A DNA stretch of 64,000 bases from Mongoliitalea daihaiensis. Lineage in GTDB: Bacteria > Bacteroidota > Bacteroidia > Cytophagales > Cyclobacteriaceae. Shown here piece after piece: positions 47,971-57,803 of the stretch. How positions within the stretch are numbered: the first letter of the stretch is position 1; each line of letters begins with the position of its first letter. The notes under the pieces are model-generated. The model was not told the DNA's origin and made no database searches. It saw nothing but the letters and a program-made list of their open reading frames with translations. Made by a program: the position numbers and the translations under genes. The stretch lies in assembly GCF_021596945.1 (NCBI RefSeq), contig NZ_CP063779.1, positions 2,764,001 to 2,828,000 on the forward strand, written 5' to 3'.

Positions 47971-48769
47971 ATGCTTTCAAATGGATCTTTGTGTAGTCAT
48001 CTATCAAGGTATTGTGACCAGACTCCAAAACTAAGCGTCGGATTTGCGGGATTTTTGAGCTGAACTTTTGCAAATTCTCTGAAGTCACCATTTTATCGTA
48101 CTTCCCTGTTACCAAGGTGATGGGCGTGCTACTCATTCGAAGATGTCGGATTATGCTAGACAAATCTGGTTGCATTGTTTTAAAGACATTCCAAGTAAAA
48201 TAAACTTGCGCTCGCATGGTACGCGTATGCATTTGGGATTTTACAAATTTGATAAAGCTGGATTCCAACAGTCCCATGCGATGCAGAACATCCATCGTTT
48301 TGAAGAATCGCGCGGGATGGAAGACCACATGTTGGAATAAGCGGTTAAATATCCCAGGGAAGGTGGCCATGTTGTACCAAAAACCTGTTTTTATCCCATC
48401 TGGAGCCATCAATAATAGTGATTGCACATAATTGGGGAACAATTCATAGCTTACCAAGCAGAACTTACCTCCCATGCTGTAGCCTACCAAATGGAATTTT
48501 TCAAAATTTTCTTCCTGCATCAATTGCAAAAGAATTGCTCTCCAGATTTCTTTGGTCAATTTTTGCTGCACACTGTTCCAACTGCTTTGTCCATGATAGA
48601 AAACATCGATAACTAAATAGGTTTCATCTGCTTGTCTGAGTGGTAAAAATGACTGATAAGCTTTGCTACTTTGACCAAAACCATGAAAAAGCAAATACAT
48701 ATTGCTACCATTTCCATATTTGTAGTAGGCCAAATTACCAAAACTGGTCTTTAGAAAGGAAGTTTTCAT
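47969..48769 (-). CDS. Alpha/beta hydrolase
   Basis: A 266-residue cytosolic hydrolase with an oxyanion-loop HGFGQSS (29-35), nucleophile elbow GYSMGGK (S98 at 96-102), a probable acid D in VTGKYDKMV and a C-terminal His in SGHNTLIDD, so the triad is complete. A helical lid region (about 130-195) rich in Phe and Met suggests a hydrophobic acyl substrate. A TAATTTTG box lies only 4-12 nt before the ATG, which would make a nearly leaderless message; no -33 box was found. Confidence 0.87.
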   Translation of the reverse strand: MKTSFLKTSFGNLAYYKYGNGSNMYLLFHGFGQSSKAYQSFLPLRQADETYLVIDVFYHGQSSWNSVQQKLTKEIWRAILLQLMQEENFEKFHLVGYSMGGKFCLVSYELFPNYVQSLLLMAPDGIKTGFWYNMATFPGIFNRLFQHVVFHPARFFKTMDVLHRMGLLESSFIKFVKSQMHTRTMRAQVYFTWNVFKTMQPDLSSIIRHLRMSSTPITLVTGKYDKMVTSENLQKFSSKIPQIRRLVLESGHNTLIDDYTKIHLKA

Positions 48770-48990
48770 AATTCAAAATTAAAGGAATTATTCTATTTTC
48801 ACAGTGAAATATAAAGGGTATTTTTTGTTTATACATGGAATTTAATTTTGTTAAATCCAATTTTATACCATTTTGTCATTAGTTGTTAAAAGTTAATTTT
48901 TGTTTCTCAGAAAAAAATATTGAAAAAAACTTAAGAAACTTTGAACCTACTGATAGTTTCCTGAGTTTAATTTCTCAAATTTGCACCCAA

Positions 48991-49599
48991 ATGGAGACCA
49001 AAGAAAAAATTATAGAAACTGCTGAAGACTTATTCATGAAGTTTGGGGTCAGGTCTGTTACCATGGATGATATTGCAAGACAAGCTGGTATTTCAAAAAA
49101 AACCATTTACCAAGAGTTTGCAGATAAAAATCAGTTGGTATTCGAGACCTTTTCTCAGGCTCTGGAAAAGGATAAATGCAAACTAGGAGAGTACCCAGGA
49201 CTGGATCAGGGGGTGATTGCGCATATGGTAGGGATGAGTGCTTACATTAGGAAACGTTTTGCAGACTTCAACCCCTTAGTAATGAATGAAATTCAGCGCT
49301 ACTTTCCACAGTGCTGGCAATTGTTTGAAGAATTCAAACAAGAGTTTGTCTTCAAAGAAATTGTGGAAGTATTGGATAAAGGCAAAGAAGAGGGAATGTT
49401 CAGAGCAGAAATTAATTCTGAAATTCTTGCCTTTCTAAGAATGGAGCAAATGGACAGTTTATTTGATCCCATCAAGTTTCCTCCTTCAAAATTTAATTTA
49501 ATCGAATTGCATTTGGAGGTGTTTGAGCACTTCTTATATGGCATATTAACCGATTCAGGAAAACAAGCATATCTAAACCAAAAACACACCACCGCATGA
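48991..49599 (+). CDS. TetR/AcrR family regulator of the efflux operon
   Basis: A 202-residue regulator with an N-terminal helix-turn-helix (about 1-50; SVTMDDIARQAGISKKTIYQEF) and a TetR C-terminal ligand domain. The start at 48991 (METKEKIIE) is where family similarity begins; an earlier ATG at 48883 adds 36 unconserved residues. Its stop overlaps the tolC-like ATG by 4 nt, so it is co-transcribed with the RND system it presumably controls by autoregulation. Ligand unknown. Confidence 0.9.
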   Translation: METKEKIIETAEDLFMKFGVRSVTMDDIARQAGISKKTIYQEFADKNQLVFETFSQALEKDKCKLGEYPGLDQGVIAHMVGMSAYIRKRFADFNPLVMNEIQRYFPQCWQLFEEFKQEFVFKEIVEVLDKGKEEGMFRAEINSEILAFLRMEQMDSLFDPIKFPPSKFNLIELHLEVFEHFLYGILTDSGKQAYLNQKHTTA

Positions 49600-50957
49600 A
49601 AACCTTGATTAAAGGGCTTGCAATAACGCTGTTGTTGCTATTCCAACTTGTCAGTCCTCCGCAACTATCGGCTCAAAATACCGTGGTTTTTACCCTCGAG
49701 GAGGCAATATCCTATGCCCTACAAAATAATCCCGATGCTAAAAATGCAGCTTTGGAGTTGTTGGCATCTAAAGCAATCATTCGTCAGAATTTGGCTACGG
49801 GTCTACCGCAGATTAATGGAACGTTTGATTTTACGTATAATGCTGCTATTCCACTAATCTTTTTGCCGAATGTGCCGGGATCTCCTGGGTTTAATCCAGA
49901 TAACCCATCAGAAGTAGTAGGCTTAAGGTTTGGGGTTGATTTTCAATCAGGTTTAGGTGTCAGAGTAGATCAGATGATCTTTGATGGTTCCTACTTTGTA
50001 GGTTTGAAAGCAGCCAAGACTTTAAATATCTTGACTGCGTTTGATAAAGAAAAAGCAGAGATCGACGTACGAGAGACAGTAAAAAAGGCCTATTTTACCG
50101 TCTTGGTAAACGATGAGCGTAGACGCATTTTTCAGGTAAATTTAGATCGTGTAGAAACCTTGCTTAGAGAAACAGAAGCTCTCTATGAGGCTGGTTTTGT
50201 TGAAAAGATTGACGTTAGCAGAACCAAAGTGCAGCGAAATAATCTGAAAACAGAATTGGATAAAATTGTTGCTGCTACTGCAATTAGTGTGGAGATCTTG
50301 AAACTACAAATGGGACTTCCATCGGATTACACGATTGAATTGGCAGAGACTATTCGTGATTTTAATAATTTAGCTGAAGTCACTGAGCTCTTGACTACTG
50401 ACCTGACTAGAAGGGTAGAATTGGATCAGTTGAAGACGAATATGGATTTGACCCGTTTGGATTTAAAGAATAATCAAATTCAGTACATGCCTCGTTTAAA
50501 TGCTTTTTTAACCTACAATAGGTCCGGCGCCTCTTTGCTATTACCAGATTTATACAGTAGTGATTGGTTTACAGCTGCCTTTGTAGGTGTTAATTTGACT
50601 ATTCCAATTTTCGATGGCTTTTCCAAAGCTGCGCGAATCCAACAGAATAGGGTGCAGTTAAGGCAATTGGAAAATCAACAAACTTTTTTGAAAAACTCTT
50701 TCGAAGTAGAGGTTTATCAAGCTAAAGTTAATTTGCAAAACTCCGTTGCGACTCTTCAGTTGCAGACCGAAAATATTGAGTTGGCAACAGAAGTATTTGA
50801 AATGGCTAAAATTAAATTTCAAGAGGGAGTTGGCTCAAATCTCGAAGTAGTGGATGCCGACTCAGCATTGAAAGAAGCAGAGAATAACTATTTCGCGGCA
50901 TTATATGATGCCTTAATTGCTAAAGTAGATTTAGAAAAAGCTCTGGGATTATTGTAA
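49596..50957 (+). CDS. TolC-family outer-membrane efflux channel
   Basis: The outer-membrane exit duct of the tripartite pump encoded here. The 453 residues begin with a signal peptide (to about LSAQ, residue 27) and FTLEEAISYALQNNPD, the standard start of an OEP repeat. A second OEP repeat follows from about residue 240 with LDLKNNQIQYMPRL and long amphipathic helices. It starts inside the tetR stop (ATGA overlap) and its stop TAATG overlaps an ATG of the adaptor gene. Confidence 0.92.
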   Translation: MKTLIKGLAITLLLLFQLVSPPQLSAQNTVVFTLEEAISYALQNNPDAKNAALELLASKAIIRQNLATGLPQINGTFDFTYNAAIPLIFLPNVPGSPGFNPDNPSEVVGLRFGVDFQSGLGVRVDQMIFDGSYFVGLKAAKTLNILTAFDKEKAEIDVRETVKKAYFTVLVNDERRRIFQVNLDRVETLLRETEALYEAGFVEKIDVSRTKVQRNNLKTELDKIVAATAISVEILKLQMGLPSDYTIELAETIRDFNNLAEVTELLTTDLTRRVELDQLKTNMDLTRLDLKNNQIQYMPRLNAFLTYNRSGASLLLPDLYSSDWFTAAFVGVNLTIPIFDGFSKAARIQQNRVQLRQLENQQTFLKNSFEVEVYQAKVNLQNSVATLQLQTENIELATEVFEMAKIKFQEGVGSNLEVVDADSALKEAENNYFAALYDALIAKVDLEKALGLL

Positions 50958-50992
50958 TGAAAACTAATATAAGGATATACACCAACACACAT

Positions 50993-52120
50993 ATGAAAAC
51001 CTATTCATCCGTTATTTTGCTGCTTTTAGTAGTATTTGTTTTTTCCTGCGGGAAAAAAGATGAGCTCACACTAAAAAAAGATGAGTTATCTGCACTTAAG
51101 AATGAATCCAATGAACTTCGGTTAAAAATTGAAGCACTGGAAAAAGAAATTTCATTGCTCGATCCTGAGTTTGGTATCGCGAATAGAAAACCTGTACTTG
51201 TTTCTGTTATCTCACCATCCCTCGGAAAGTTTGAGAATTATGTTGAAGTAGCAGGTTCTGTCTTATCCAAAAAGAATGTTAGCATATCCAGTGAATTATC
51301 AGGGAGAGCTGTGGAAGTAATTGCCATTGAAGGTATGCAGGTAAACAAAGGACAGGTAATGGCGAGGATTGATGCTGAATCGATCGTTAGAAATATTGAA
51401 GAACTTCAAAAGCAATTGGAGTTAGCAAGCATTGTGTTTGATAAGCAGGAGCGCTTATGGAATCAACAAATTGGGACCGAAATTCAGTATCTAGAAGCTA
51501 AAAACCGAAAAGAAACACTTGAGAAAAGTCTAGCAAGCTTGCGTACACAAGAGTCAAAAACACTCATTCGCGCACCATTTAGTGGAACGGTGGAAACTGT
51601 TCAAGTGCGGTTAGGTGAATTGGTTCAACCAGGTTCTCCCATGTTCCAGTTTGTAGGAGTTAGTGATTTATACGTAGAGGCTGATGTTTCAGAACGTTAT
51701 ATTGGTGTGATCAGTAAAGGTGACTCTGTGGAGATTTCATTTCCATCTATCAATGAAGCCTTTAGGACAAAGGTTTCTGCTGTAGGCTCCATTATCAATC
51801 CGACGAATAGAACATTTAAAGTGGAGGTCTTTTTACCAAATCTCCCTAATGTGAAGCCCAATATGATTTCGGTACTTAAAATCAAAGATTATGAAGTAGC
51901 GCAAGCAGTGAAAGTTCCCAATTACTTGATTTTGCAGGATAATAAGGGTGAATATGTATTTATCGTAGAAGATGGCTTGAGTAAAAAACGATATATCCAA
52001 CGTGGAAGAACCTACAAGGACCGTTCTGAAATCCTAGAGGGTTTGACAGGAACCGAAACCTTGGTTGATAAAGGGTTTAGAGAAGTAGGGGATAATTTTT
52101 CAGTTACTATTGCACAATAA
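50993..52120 (+). CDS. RND efflux periplasmic adaptor lipoprotein (HlyD/MFP)
   Basis: The membrane-fusion subunit linking pump and channel. From MKTYSSVILLLL it has 375 residues with a lipobox ending at Cys (VFSC, about residue 20). A heptad-rich coiled coil (DELTLKKDELSALKNESNEL) follows directly, then the lipoyl half (GRAVEVIAIEGMQVNKGQ), an alpha-hairpin, the second lipoyl half (LIRAPFSGTVE) and beta-barrel domains. The extra coiled coil just after the lipid anchor is unusual for adaptors. An alternative ATG at 50957 overlaps the tolC-like stop (TAATG) and would add 12 residues. The RND permease gene follows after 6 nt. Confidence 0.9.
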   Translation: MKTYSSVILLLLVVFVFSCGKKDELTLKKDELSALKNESNELRLKIEALEKEISLLDPEFGIANRKPVLVSVISPSLGKFENYVEVAGSVLSKKNVSISSELSGRAVEVIAIEGMQVNKGQVMARIDAESIVRNIEELQKQLELASIVFDKQERLWNQQIGTEIQYLEAKNRKETLEKSLASLRTQESKTLIRAPFSGTVETVQVRLGELVQPGSPMFQFVGVSDLYVEADVSERYIGVISKGDSVEISFPSINEAFRTKVSAVGSIINPTNRTFKVEVFLPNLPNVKPNMISVLKIKDYEVAQAVKVPNYLILQDNKGEYVFIVEDGLSKKRYIQRGRTYKDRSEILEGLTGTETLVDKGFREVGDNFSVTIAQ

Positions 52121-52126
52121 GCAGTT

Positions 52127-55100
52127 ATGTCTCAAGAGAATCAATCAAAAAAAATAATCAGAGAGTTTGGGCTGAGCTCCCTCTCGGTAGATAATCAGAC
52201 ATCGGTTGTCATCTTAGCGGTGATTATTACAGTCTTGGGTATTTTGGCGTACCGAACCATGCCCAAGGAATCTTTTCCTGAAATCGTCATTCCTACTGTA
52301 TATGTGGGTACGGCTTATCCGGGCAACTCTCCTGTAGATATGGAGAATTTGATTACTAGACCTATTGAAAAAGAGTTAAAATCCATCAATAACGTCAAGA
52401 GTATCAAGTCTACTTCTGTTCAGGATTTCTCATCCGTAGTTGTCGAATTCAACCCTGGTGTTGAAATTTCCAAAGCAATTCAGGATGTTAAGGATGCAGT
52501 TGATAAATCCAAAAGTGAGTTGCCCTCTGATTTGGATCAGGATCCGGATGTCATTGAAGTAAATACTTCGGATTTCCCTATCATGAATGTCAACCTTTCG
52601 GGGAATTATACAGAGGAAGAGCTCAAGAAATTTGGGGAATTTTTGGAAGATGAAATCGAGAAGCTTCCAGAGATTTCGAAGGCAGAGCTTCGTGGGACGG
52701 TGGAGCGCGAAATCAGAATAGATGCTGACATATTCAAGATGGAGGCCTTAGGAGTTGCTTTTTCTGATATTTCAGAGGCAGTTGCTCAAGAAAATGTCAC
52801 TATTTCAGGAGGGAATATTTTAGATGGGCAGTTTAGGCGCTCTTTGAGAATAACAGGAGAATTTAAAACTCCTGATGAACTCAATGGTATCATTGTTAAA
52901 ACAGAAAGTCAAAAAATAGTTTACCTCTCAGATGTTGCTGAGGTAAGAGATACCTATAAAGAACGGGAGTCATATGCACGTAGCAACAAACTTCCGGTAG
53001 TGACTGTCAATGTGGTGAAGAGGAGTGGAGAAAATTTATTAGACGCTGCTGATAAAATCAAGCTGATTATTGACGATGCAAAATCTAACAGATTCCCACC
53101 CGACTTGGAAGTAAGCATTACCAATGATCAATCAAAAACAACACGTGCACAAGTCAATGACTTGGAAAACTCTATCATATTTGGTGTTATCCTGGTGGTA
53201 TTGGTTTTGATGTTTTTCCTTGGATTTAGAAATGCCTTATTTGTTGGAATAGCGATTCCACTCTCTATGTTTATTTCATTCTTAGTCCTCAACTCTTTTG
53301 GCATTACCCTTAATTTGATGGTTTTGTTTGCCCTGATTTTGGCTTTGGGAATGTTGGTGGACAATGGAATTGTAGTGGTAGAAAATATCTATCGCTTAAT
53401 GCAGGAAGGAAAGAGTCCCATACGAGCTGCCAAAGAGGGTGTGGGGGAAGTTGCATGGCCAATCATTACTTCTACGGCTACCACGTTGGCAGCATTTATG
53501 CCGTTGGCTTTTTGGGATGATATTATTGGAGAGTTTATGAAGTATCTCCCGATCACCCTGATAATTGTGCTTTCTTCCTCGCTATTTGTAGCCTTGGTTG
53601 TCAATCCTGTGTTGACATCCTTATTTATGAAAGTGCAGGAAGTGGAGTCTGTAAAACCCAAAACTAAAAATGTATTGATAGCTATAGTTTTTGGTGTGAT
53701 GGGTATCATTAGCTACTTGGCTGGATCCATTACATTTGGGAACTTATTCACTATAGTAGCCATTCTGACAGTTTTTAATGTCTATGCATTAAGGCCTGCG
53801 ATCCGATGGTTTCAAAATGTGTTTTTGGTCAAATTGGAAACATTGTATGAAAACACGCTGGTTTTTGCACTTAGAGGTAAGAACCCTTACTTCTTTTTTG
53901 CGGGCATTAATCTTCTGTTAGTTTTATCAATTGTATTATTGGGAGTTCGCTCACCGAAAGTGCTCTTTTTCCCTGATAATCAGCCTTCTTTGGTAAATGT
54001 ATTCATTGAAAATCCTATAGGTACAGATACAGAGGCTACCAATGATTTTATGATCGGTATGGAAGATGAGCTTTTGACCTTGATGGAACCTTACAGTGCC
54101 GTTGTGGAGTCCATCATTTCCCAAGTGGGTCAAGGAACAGGAGATCAGTCCGAAGGGCCGAGTACTGCTAATACGCCCCACAAGGCAAAAGTCACTATCA
54201 GCTTTGTCGAATATCAATATCGTCAAGGGGTAAATACGAACAAAATCATGGAAGAAATCCGTGAGTTAGCGGATCAATATCCAGGTGTTTTGATTACAGT
54301 AGATAAGCAAACGAATGGCCCCCCTGTAGGCAAGCCAATCAATATTGAAGTAAGCGGCGAGGACTTTGGAAAATTAATTGTTTTTGAAGGTCAGTTAAGA
54401 GAAGCATTGATTTCGGCAAATATTCCTGGTATTGAAGAATTAAAATCTGATTTAGAGCTTGGAAGTCCAGAAGTAGTATTGAATATTGATCGGGAGAATG
54501 CCCGTAGATTCGGATTATCAACTTCTCAGATTGCCACTGAATTGAGAACAGCTTTGTTTGGACAGGAAGTTTCCAAGTTTAAAGAGGGTGAGGATGATTT
54601 CCCAATTCAACTCCGGTTGAAAGATGAATATCGCTATGATTTGGCATCACTTGTAAATAAGAAAATCAATTTCCGTGATAAGCTAGGTAACAAAAAAGAA
54701 GTGCCTATTTCAGCAGTTGCTAAATTAGAGTATGGCTCTACATTTGGATCGGTCAAACGTAAAGATTTGAACAAGGTTATTACCATCTTCTCCAATGTAT
54801 TAGATGGATACAATCCTACAGAGATCAATAATGAATTGAAGCAGCTTGTTGCCAACTACTCCGTTCCGGATGGAATATCGGTTAAATTCACAGGTGAACA
54901 GGAAGAACAAGCAAAATCTACGGAGTTTTTGATGAGAGCCTTGTTTATTGCTGTTTCTGTAATATTCCTGATTATTGTCGCTCAGTTTAATTCGGTAACC
55001 ACACCATTTATCATTATGGCTTCAGTTGTCCTGAGTACCATTGGTGTATTCTTAGGCCTAGTTATTTTCAACATGGATTTTGTGGTAATTATGACTGGTA

Positions 55101-55531
55101 TTGGAATCATTTCCTTAGCGGGTGTCGTTGTCAACAATGCCATCGTCTTGATTGACTATACCAATTTGGTGCGTGAGCGAAGAAGAGAGGAACTAGGAAT
55201 CAAAGAAGGTGAATACCTTTCTTACCAAGAGTTGCTGAATAGTATTATTCAGGGTGGTAAAACTAGGCTAAGACCAGTATTGCTGACAGCAATTACAACT
55301 GTACTAGGACTTATCCCACTTGCTATCGGGATGAATATCAACTTTGCTACATTGCTGAGTGAATTTGATCCACAATTCTATATTGGAGGAGATAATGCAG
55401 ATTTCTGGGGACCGATGGCATGGACTGTAATATTTGGTCTAACCTTTGCAACCTTCCTTACGTTAGTAATTGTACCTGTCATGTATTTGTTGGCGGACAA
55501 ACTGAATATGCTTATTCGCAGATTTAAATAA
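52127..55531 (+). CDS. RND efflux transporter permease
   Basis: The inner-membrane proton-driven pump. The 1134 residues show the AcrB-type duplicated layout: a first helix, a large periplasmic porter loop (starting around MPKESFPEIVIPTV), five or more helices including ALGMLVDNGIVVVENI with the conserved Asp of the proton relay, then a second repeat (from SVIFLIIVAQFNSV). It is about 80-100 residues longer than AcrB; the excess lies near 500-550, where two additional hydrophobic segments (VLIAIVFGVMGIISYLAG and LFTIVAILTVFNVYAL) separate the two halves. Substrate unknown. A strong terminator follows. Confidence 0.93.
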   Translation: MSQENQSKKIIREFGLSSLSVDNQTSVVILAVIITVLGILAYRTMPKESFPEIVIPTVYVGTAYPGNSPVDMENLITRPIEKELKSINNVKSIKSTSVQDFSSVVVEFNPGVEISKAIQDVKDAVDKSKSELPSDLDQDPDVIEVNTSDFPIMNVNLSGNYTEEELKKFGEFLEDEIEKLPEISKAELRGTVEREIRIDADIFKMEALGVAFSDISEAVAQENVTISGGNILDGQFRRSLRITGEFKTPDELNGIIVKTESQKIVYLSDVAEVRDTYKERESYARSNKLPVVTVNVVKRSGENLLDAADKIKLIIDDAKSNRFPPDLEVSITNDQSKTTRAQVNDLENSIIFGVILVVLVLMFFLGFRNALFVGIAIPLSMFISFLVLNSFGITLNLMVLFALILALGMLVDNGIVVVENIYRLMQEGKSPIRAAKEGVGEVAWPIITSTATTLAAFMPLAFWDDIIGEFMKYLPITLIIVLSSSLFVALVVNPVLTSLFMKVQEVESVKPKTKNVLIAIVFGVMGIISYLAGSITFGNLFTIVAILTVFNVYALRPAIRWFQNVFLVKLETLYENTLVFALRGKNPYFFFAGINLLLVLSIVLLGVRSPKVLFFPDNQPSLVNVFIENPIGTDTEATNDFMIGMEDELLTLMEPYSAVVESIISQVGQGTGDQSEGPSTANTPHKAKVTISFVEYQYRQGVNTNKIMEEIRELADQYPGVLITVDKQTNGPPVGKPINIEVSGEDFGKLIVFEGQLREALISANIPGIEELKSDLELGSPEVVLNIDRENARRFGLSTSQIATELRTALFGQEVSKFKEGEDDFPIQLRLKDEYRYDLASLVNKKINFRDKLGNKKEVPISAVAKLEYGSTFGSVKRKDLNKVITIFSNVLDGYNPTEINNELKQLVANYSVPDGISVKFTGEQEEQAKSTEFLMRALFIAVSVIFLIIVAQFNSVTTPFIIMASVVLSTIGVFLGLVIFNMDFVVIMTGIGIISLAGVVVNNAIVLIDYTNLVRERRREELGIKEGEYLSYQELLNSIIQGGKTRLRPVLLTAITTVLGLIPLAIGMNINFATLLSEFDPQFYIGGDNADFWGPMAWTVIFGLTFATFLTLVIVPVMYLLADKLNMLIRRFK

Positions 55532-55567
55532 CATGATTTAATAAAGGTTGGTGGTTTTTAATTGTTT

Positions 55568-55598
55568 AAACCCTTGAGATAATAGCTCAAGGGTTTTT
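55568..55598 (+). terminator. Efflux operon terminator
   Basis: AAACCCTTGAG (55568-55578) pairs with CTCAAGGGTTT (55586-55596), followed by more Ts, 37 bp past the permease stop. Confidence 0.9.
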
Positions 55599-55664
55599 TA
55601 CTTTTAAGGACGTGGAAAGAGACTTCTTTTTTGATTACTTTTGAAGCTGCTAGGAATAAAAATT

Positions 55665-56165
55665 ATGAGTGATTTGAATTGGTTTGTGCTATATACAACC
55701 TCCCGAGCGGAGAAGAAAGTGGCGCAACGATTACAAGAAAAAGGATTGGAAGTGTACTTGCCATTGATAGAAGAGTTGCGTCAATGGTCTGATCGTAAAA
55801 AGAAAGTTCAAAAAGCCCTATTCAATGGGTATTTGTTTGTTAAAACAAGCAGAACCAATCTTTGGGAATCCTTGCAGGTACCTGGTGCTGTGAAGTTTGT
55901 TCATTTTGCAGGTGAGCATGCTACTGTACGAGAGGAAGAAATCAAAACCATTCAACGGATTTTGGAAACAGGTGTAGCAGTTGAGACCGAATCTGGTGAA
56001 ATAGAAAAAGGTCAGCTAGTGAAAATTGTAGGAGGTGCTTTGGAAGGAATGGAAGGGGAGTGCATCAATAAAGGGAATAAGGACTATTTCATCATCCGCA
56101 TTCCAGGGATTGCTCAAAATATGCTAGTAAACCTTCCCCGAAAGTTTTTGCAGGTAATGCCCTAA
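55665..56165 (+). CDS. UpxY/NusG-family transcription antiterminator
   Basis: A 166-residue NusG paralogue. The NGN domain (about 1-100: WFVLYTTSRAEKKVAQRL, YLPLIEEL, FNGYLFVK) is followed by a KOW domain (GQLVKIVGGALEGMEG). In Bacteroidota such proteins usually head capsule or exopolysaccharide operons and stop early termination there. Here no polysaccharide gene follows: the next gene is convergent and overlaps its end by 4 nt. MSDLNWFV was chosen over the ATG 24 nt earlier. A TACTTTTG box (55636-55643) lies upstream, with no -33 partner. Confidence 0.88.
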   Translation: MSDLNWFVLYTTSRAEKKVAQRLQEKGLEVYLPLIEELRQWSDRKKKVQKALFNGYLFVKTSRTNLWESLQVPGAVKFVHFAGEHATVREEEIKTIQRILETGVAVETESGEIEKGQLVKIVGGALEGMEGECINKGNKDYFIIRIPGIAQNMLVNLPRKFLQVMP

Positions 56166-56554
56166 TATTCCCAAATTCCTTTGGGTACGATCTCCAATAC
56201 GTGCCCAAAAGGGTCTTCAAAATAAAAACTTTGAAGATTATCTCTCCAGCCTTGTTCATGTGTGATATTGATGCCCTTAGCCAATAGCTTTGATTTTGTT
56301 TGTAGATAATCTTTTTTATTGACTTCGAATGCGATGTGCTGCTTGCCTTTAGCATAATGCGCTGGGAGTGAAGTCTCTTTAGCTGTCACCTCAGGAATAA
56401 AGCATAGTAAGACAGAAGTACCACAGCGAAAGAAAATATGCCTTCCACTTACTTTTGAAATCATGGGCATTTCCAACGTGTCACCATAGAAATCCTCTGC
56501 CAAATCCAAATCGGAAATGTACAAGCAAATTTCTTTGATTTGTGTGAATTTCAT
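56162..56554 (-). CDS. VOC (glyoxalase/bleomycin-resistance) family protein
   Basis: A 130-residue vicinal-oxygen-chelate protein made of paired beta-alpha-beta-beta-beta units: an N-terminal ICLYISDLDLAEDFYGD, a central HIAFEVNKKDY and a C-terminal FYFEDPFGHVLEIVP. Candidate metal ligands are the His of HIAF and the Glu of LEIVP; the first-module ligand is not obvious, so activity is uncertain. Its stop overlaps the end of the upxY-like gene by 4 nt on the other strand. Confidence 0.85.
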   Translation of the reverse strand: MKFTQIKEICLYISDLDLAEDFYGDTLEMPMISKVSGRHIFFRCGTSVLLCFIPEVTAKETSLPAHYAKGKQHIAFEVNKKDYLQTKSKLLAKGINITHEQGWRDNLQSFYFEDPFGHVLEIVPKGIWEY

Positions 56555-56681
56555 GGGATTAAACTAGTAAAAAAGTAAGATTTGTCCAATGAAATTTGTT
56601 TGAGCTTATGTCTGTACATGTAAGTGGTTAAAAAATTAGTTGCATAGTTGAAACTTAATTTTTAAATTTAAATTAAAAACG

Positions 56682-57800
56682 ATGATTCGACACTTTTTCT
56701 TCGCTGTAATTGGATTGCTGCTGCTATCCTGTGGTACTAAATCCGACAAAATCGATGCGCTCATTTTTGAATTGACAGGACAAACCAAGCAGCTCCAGTT
56801 ACCAGAAGGTTGGGGACAGTTTAATCTTGGATGGAGGGTGTCGCCCGCTGGCAACATCTTAGTGATTAACAATCCTACTTCGGAAATTGCCATTTATAAG
56901 GACATTGAGGATGCATCTCCTTTGGTTATCAAGTTAGAAGAAGATGGTCCAGATGGTTTAGACGGACCTAGACAGGATATTCAATGGGGGTATGATGAGT
57001 CATTTTGGGTTTCGACTTTTGGCGATAAACTAATTCAATTCGATGCAGAAGGCACTATTCTTCAACGGGTTTCTATACCCACTGAGAGGCTTTTGGCTCA
57101 AAATGTTTCACTTTTGAATTTTAATTTTATTGTGGAGGAATCTAGTATTTACTTTCCTGCGGCACCGTTGACATTTGCTTGGAATACCTTAAGTGTAGAA
57201 GAAATTCAAAAAACACCTAATTTGCTTCGTTTGGATTTGGAATCGAATGAAATCAGTGTTGTTTCCACTTACTCTACCGATTTTTTAGGAACTAACCTGA
57301 ATAAAAATATCATGCCTACCTTATTTAGAGGACTGAATGGTGCAGTAATCATCAATCACAATTTTAAGGATATTTGGGCCTTCCAAGAAGGAGAATTGCT
57401 GCAAAAAGAAGTTTCTTTTAGTCAATTTTCCCCTATGCCTCCTTCCTCTTCAAAAGATATTTTTGAAGATATGGATGAAATTATGCGGTTGTTAAATTAT
57501 TCAGATGCTTATTGGGAGCTCTTTCCATTACCAAAACAGCAATTGCTTGCTAGAATTGTAAAGTTTGAGGAAAAACCTGAAGAAGAGGTTTTTGGAATGG
57601 AATTTATTCCTTCCAAATGGGGAATGATTTTGGTGAACTCTACCTATGAAAAGCAAGGTGAATTCTTGTTTCCTTCAAATTCCTACAATCCTCAATTACT
57701 TTATTCCGATCTGGCAGGAATGTGGGTTTGCACGACACATCCCAACCGAGCGGATATAGAAGAGGGCGTATTGGTCTTCGAGCTTTTGATTACCAAGTAA
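56682..57800 (+). CDS. Probable DUF4221 lipoprotein
   Basis: A 372-residue lipoprotein with a short signal and lipobox (LLLSC, Cys about residue 17). The mature part is beta-rich with propeller-like strands, for example NILVINNPTSEIAIYKDIE, FWVSTFGDKLIQFDAEG and WGMILVNSTY, and an EEDGPDGLDGPR loop. This resembles the DUF4221 lipoproteins common in Cyclobacteriaceae, from memory and without an alignment. The function of that family is unknown. It converges on metX with 3 nt between stops. Confidence 0.65.
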   Translation: MIRHFFFAVIGLLLLSCGTKSDKIDALIFELTGQTKQLQLPEGWGQFNLGWRVSPAGNILVINNPTSEIAIYKDIEDASPLVIKLEEDGPDGLDGPRQDIQWGYDESFWVSTFGDKLIQFDAEGTILQRVSIPTERLLAQNVSLLNFNFIVEESSIYFPAAPLTFAWNTLSVEEIQKTPNLLRLDLESNEISVVSTYSTDFLGTNLNKNIMPTLFRGLNGAVIINHNFKDIWAFQEGELLQKEVSFSQFSPMPPSSSKDIFEDMDEIMRLLNYSDAYWELFPLPKQQLLARIVKFEEKPEEEVFGMEFIPSKWGMILVNSTYEKQGEFLFPSNSYNPQLLYSDLAGMWVCTTHPNRADIEEGVLVFELLITK

Positions 57801-57803
57801 CCC

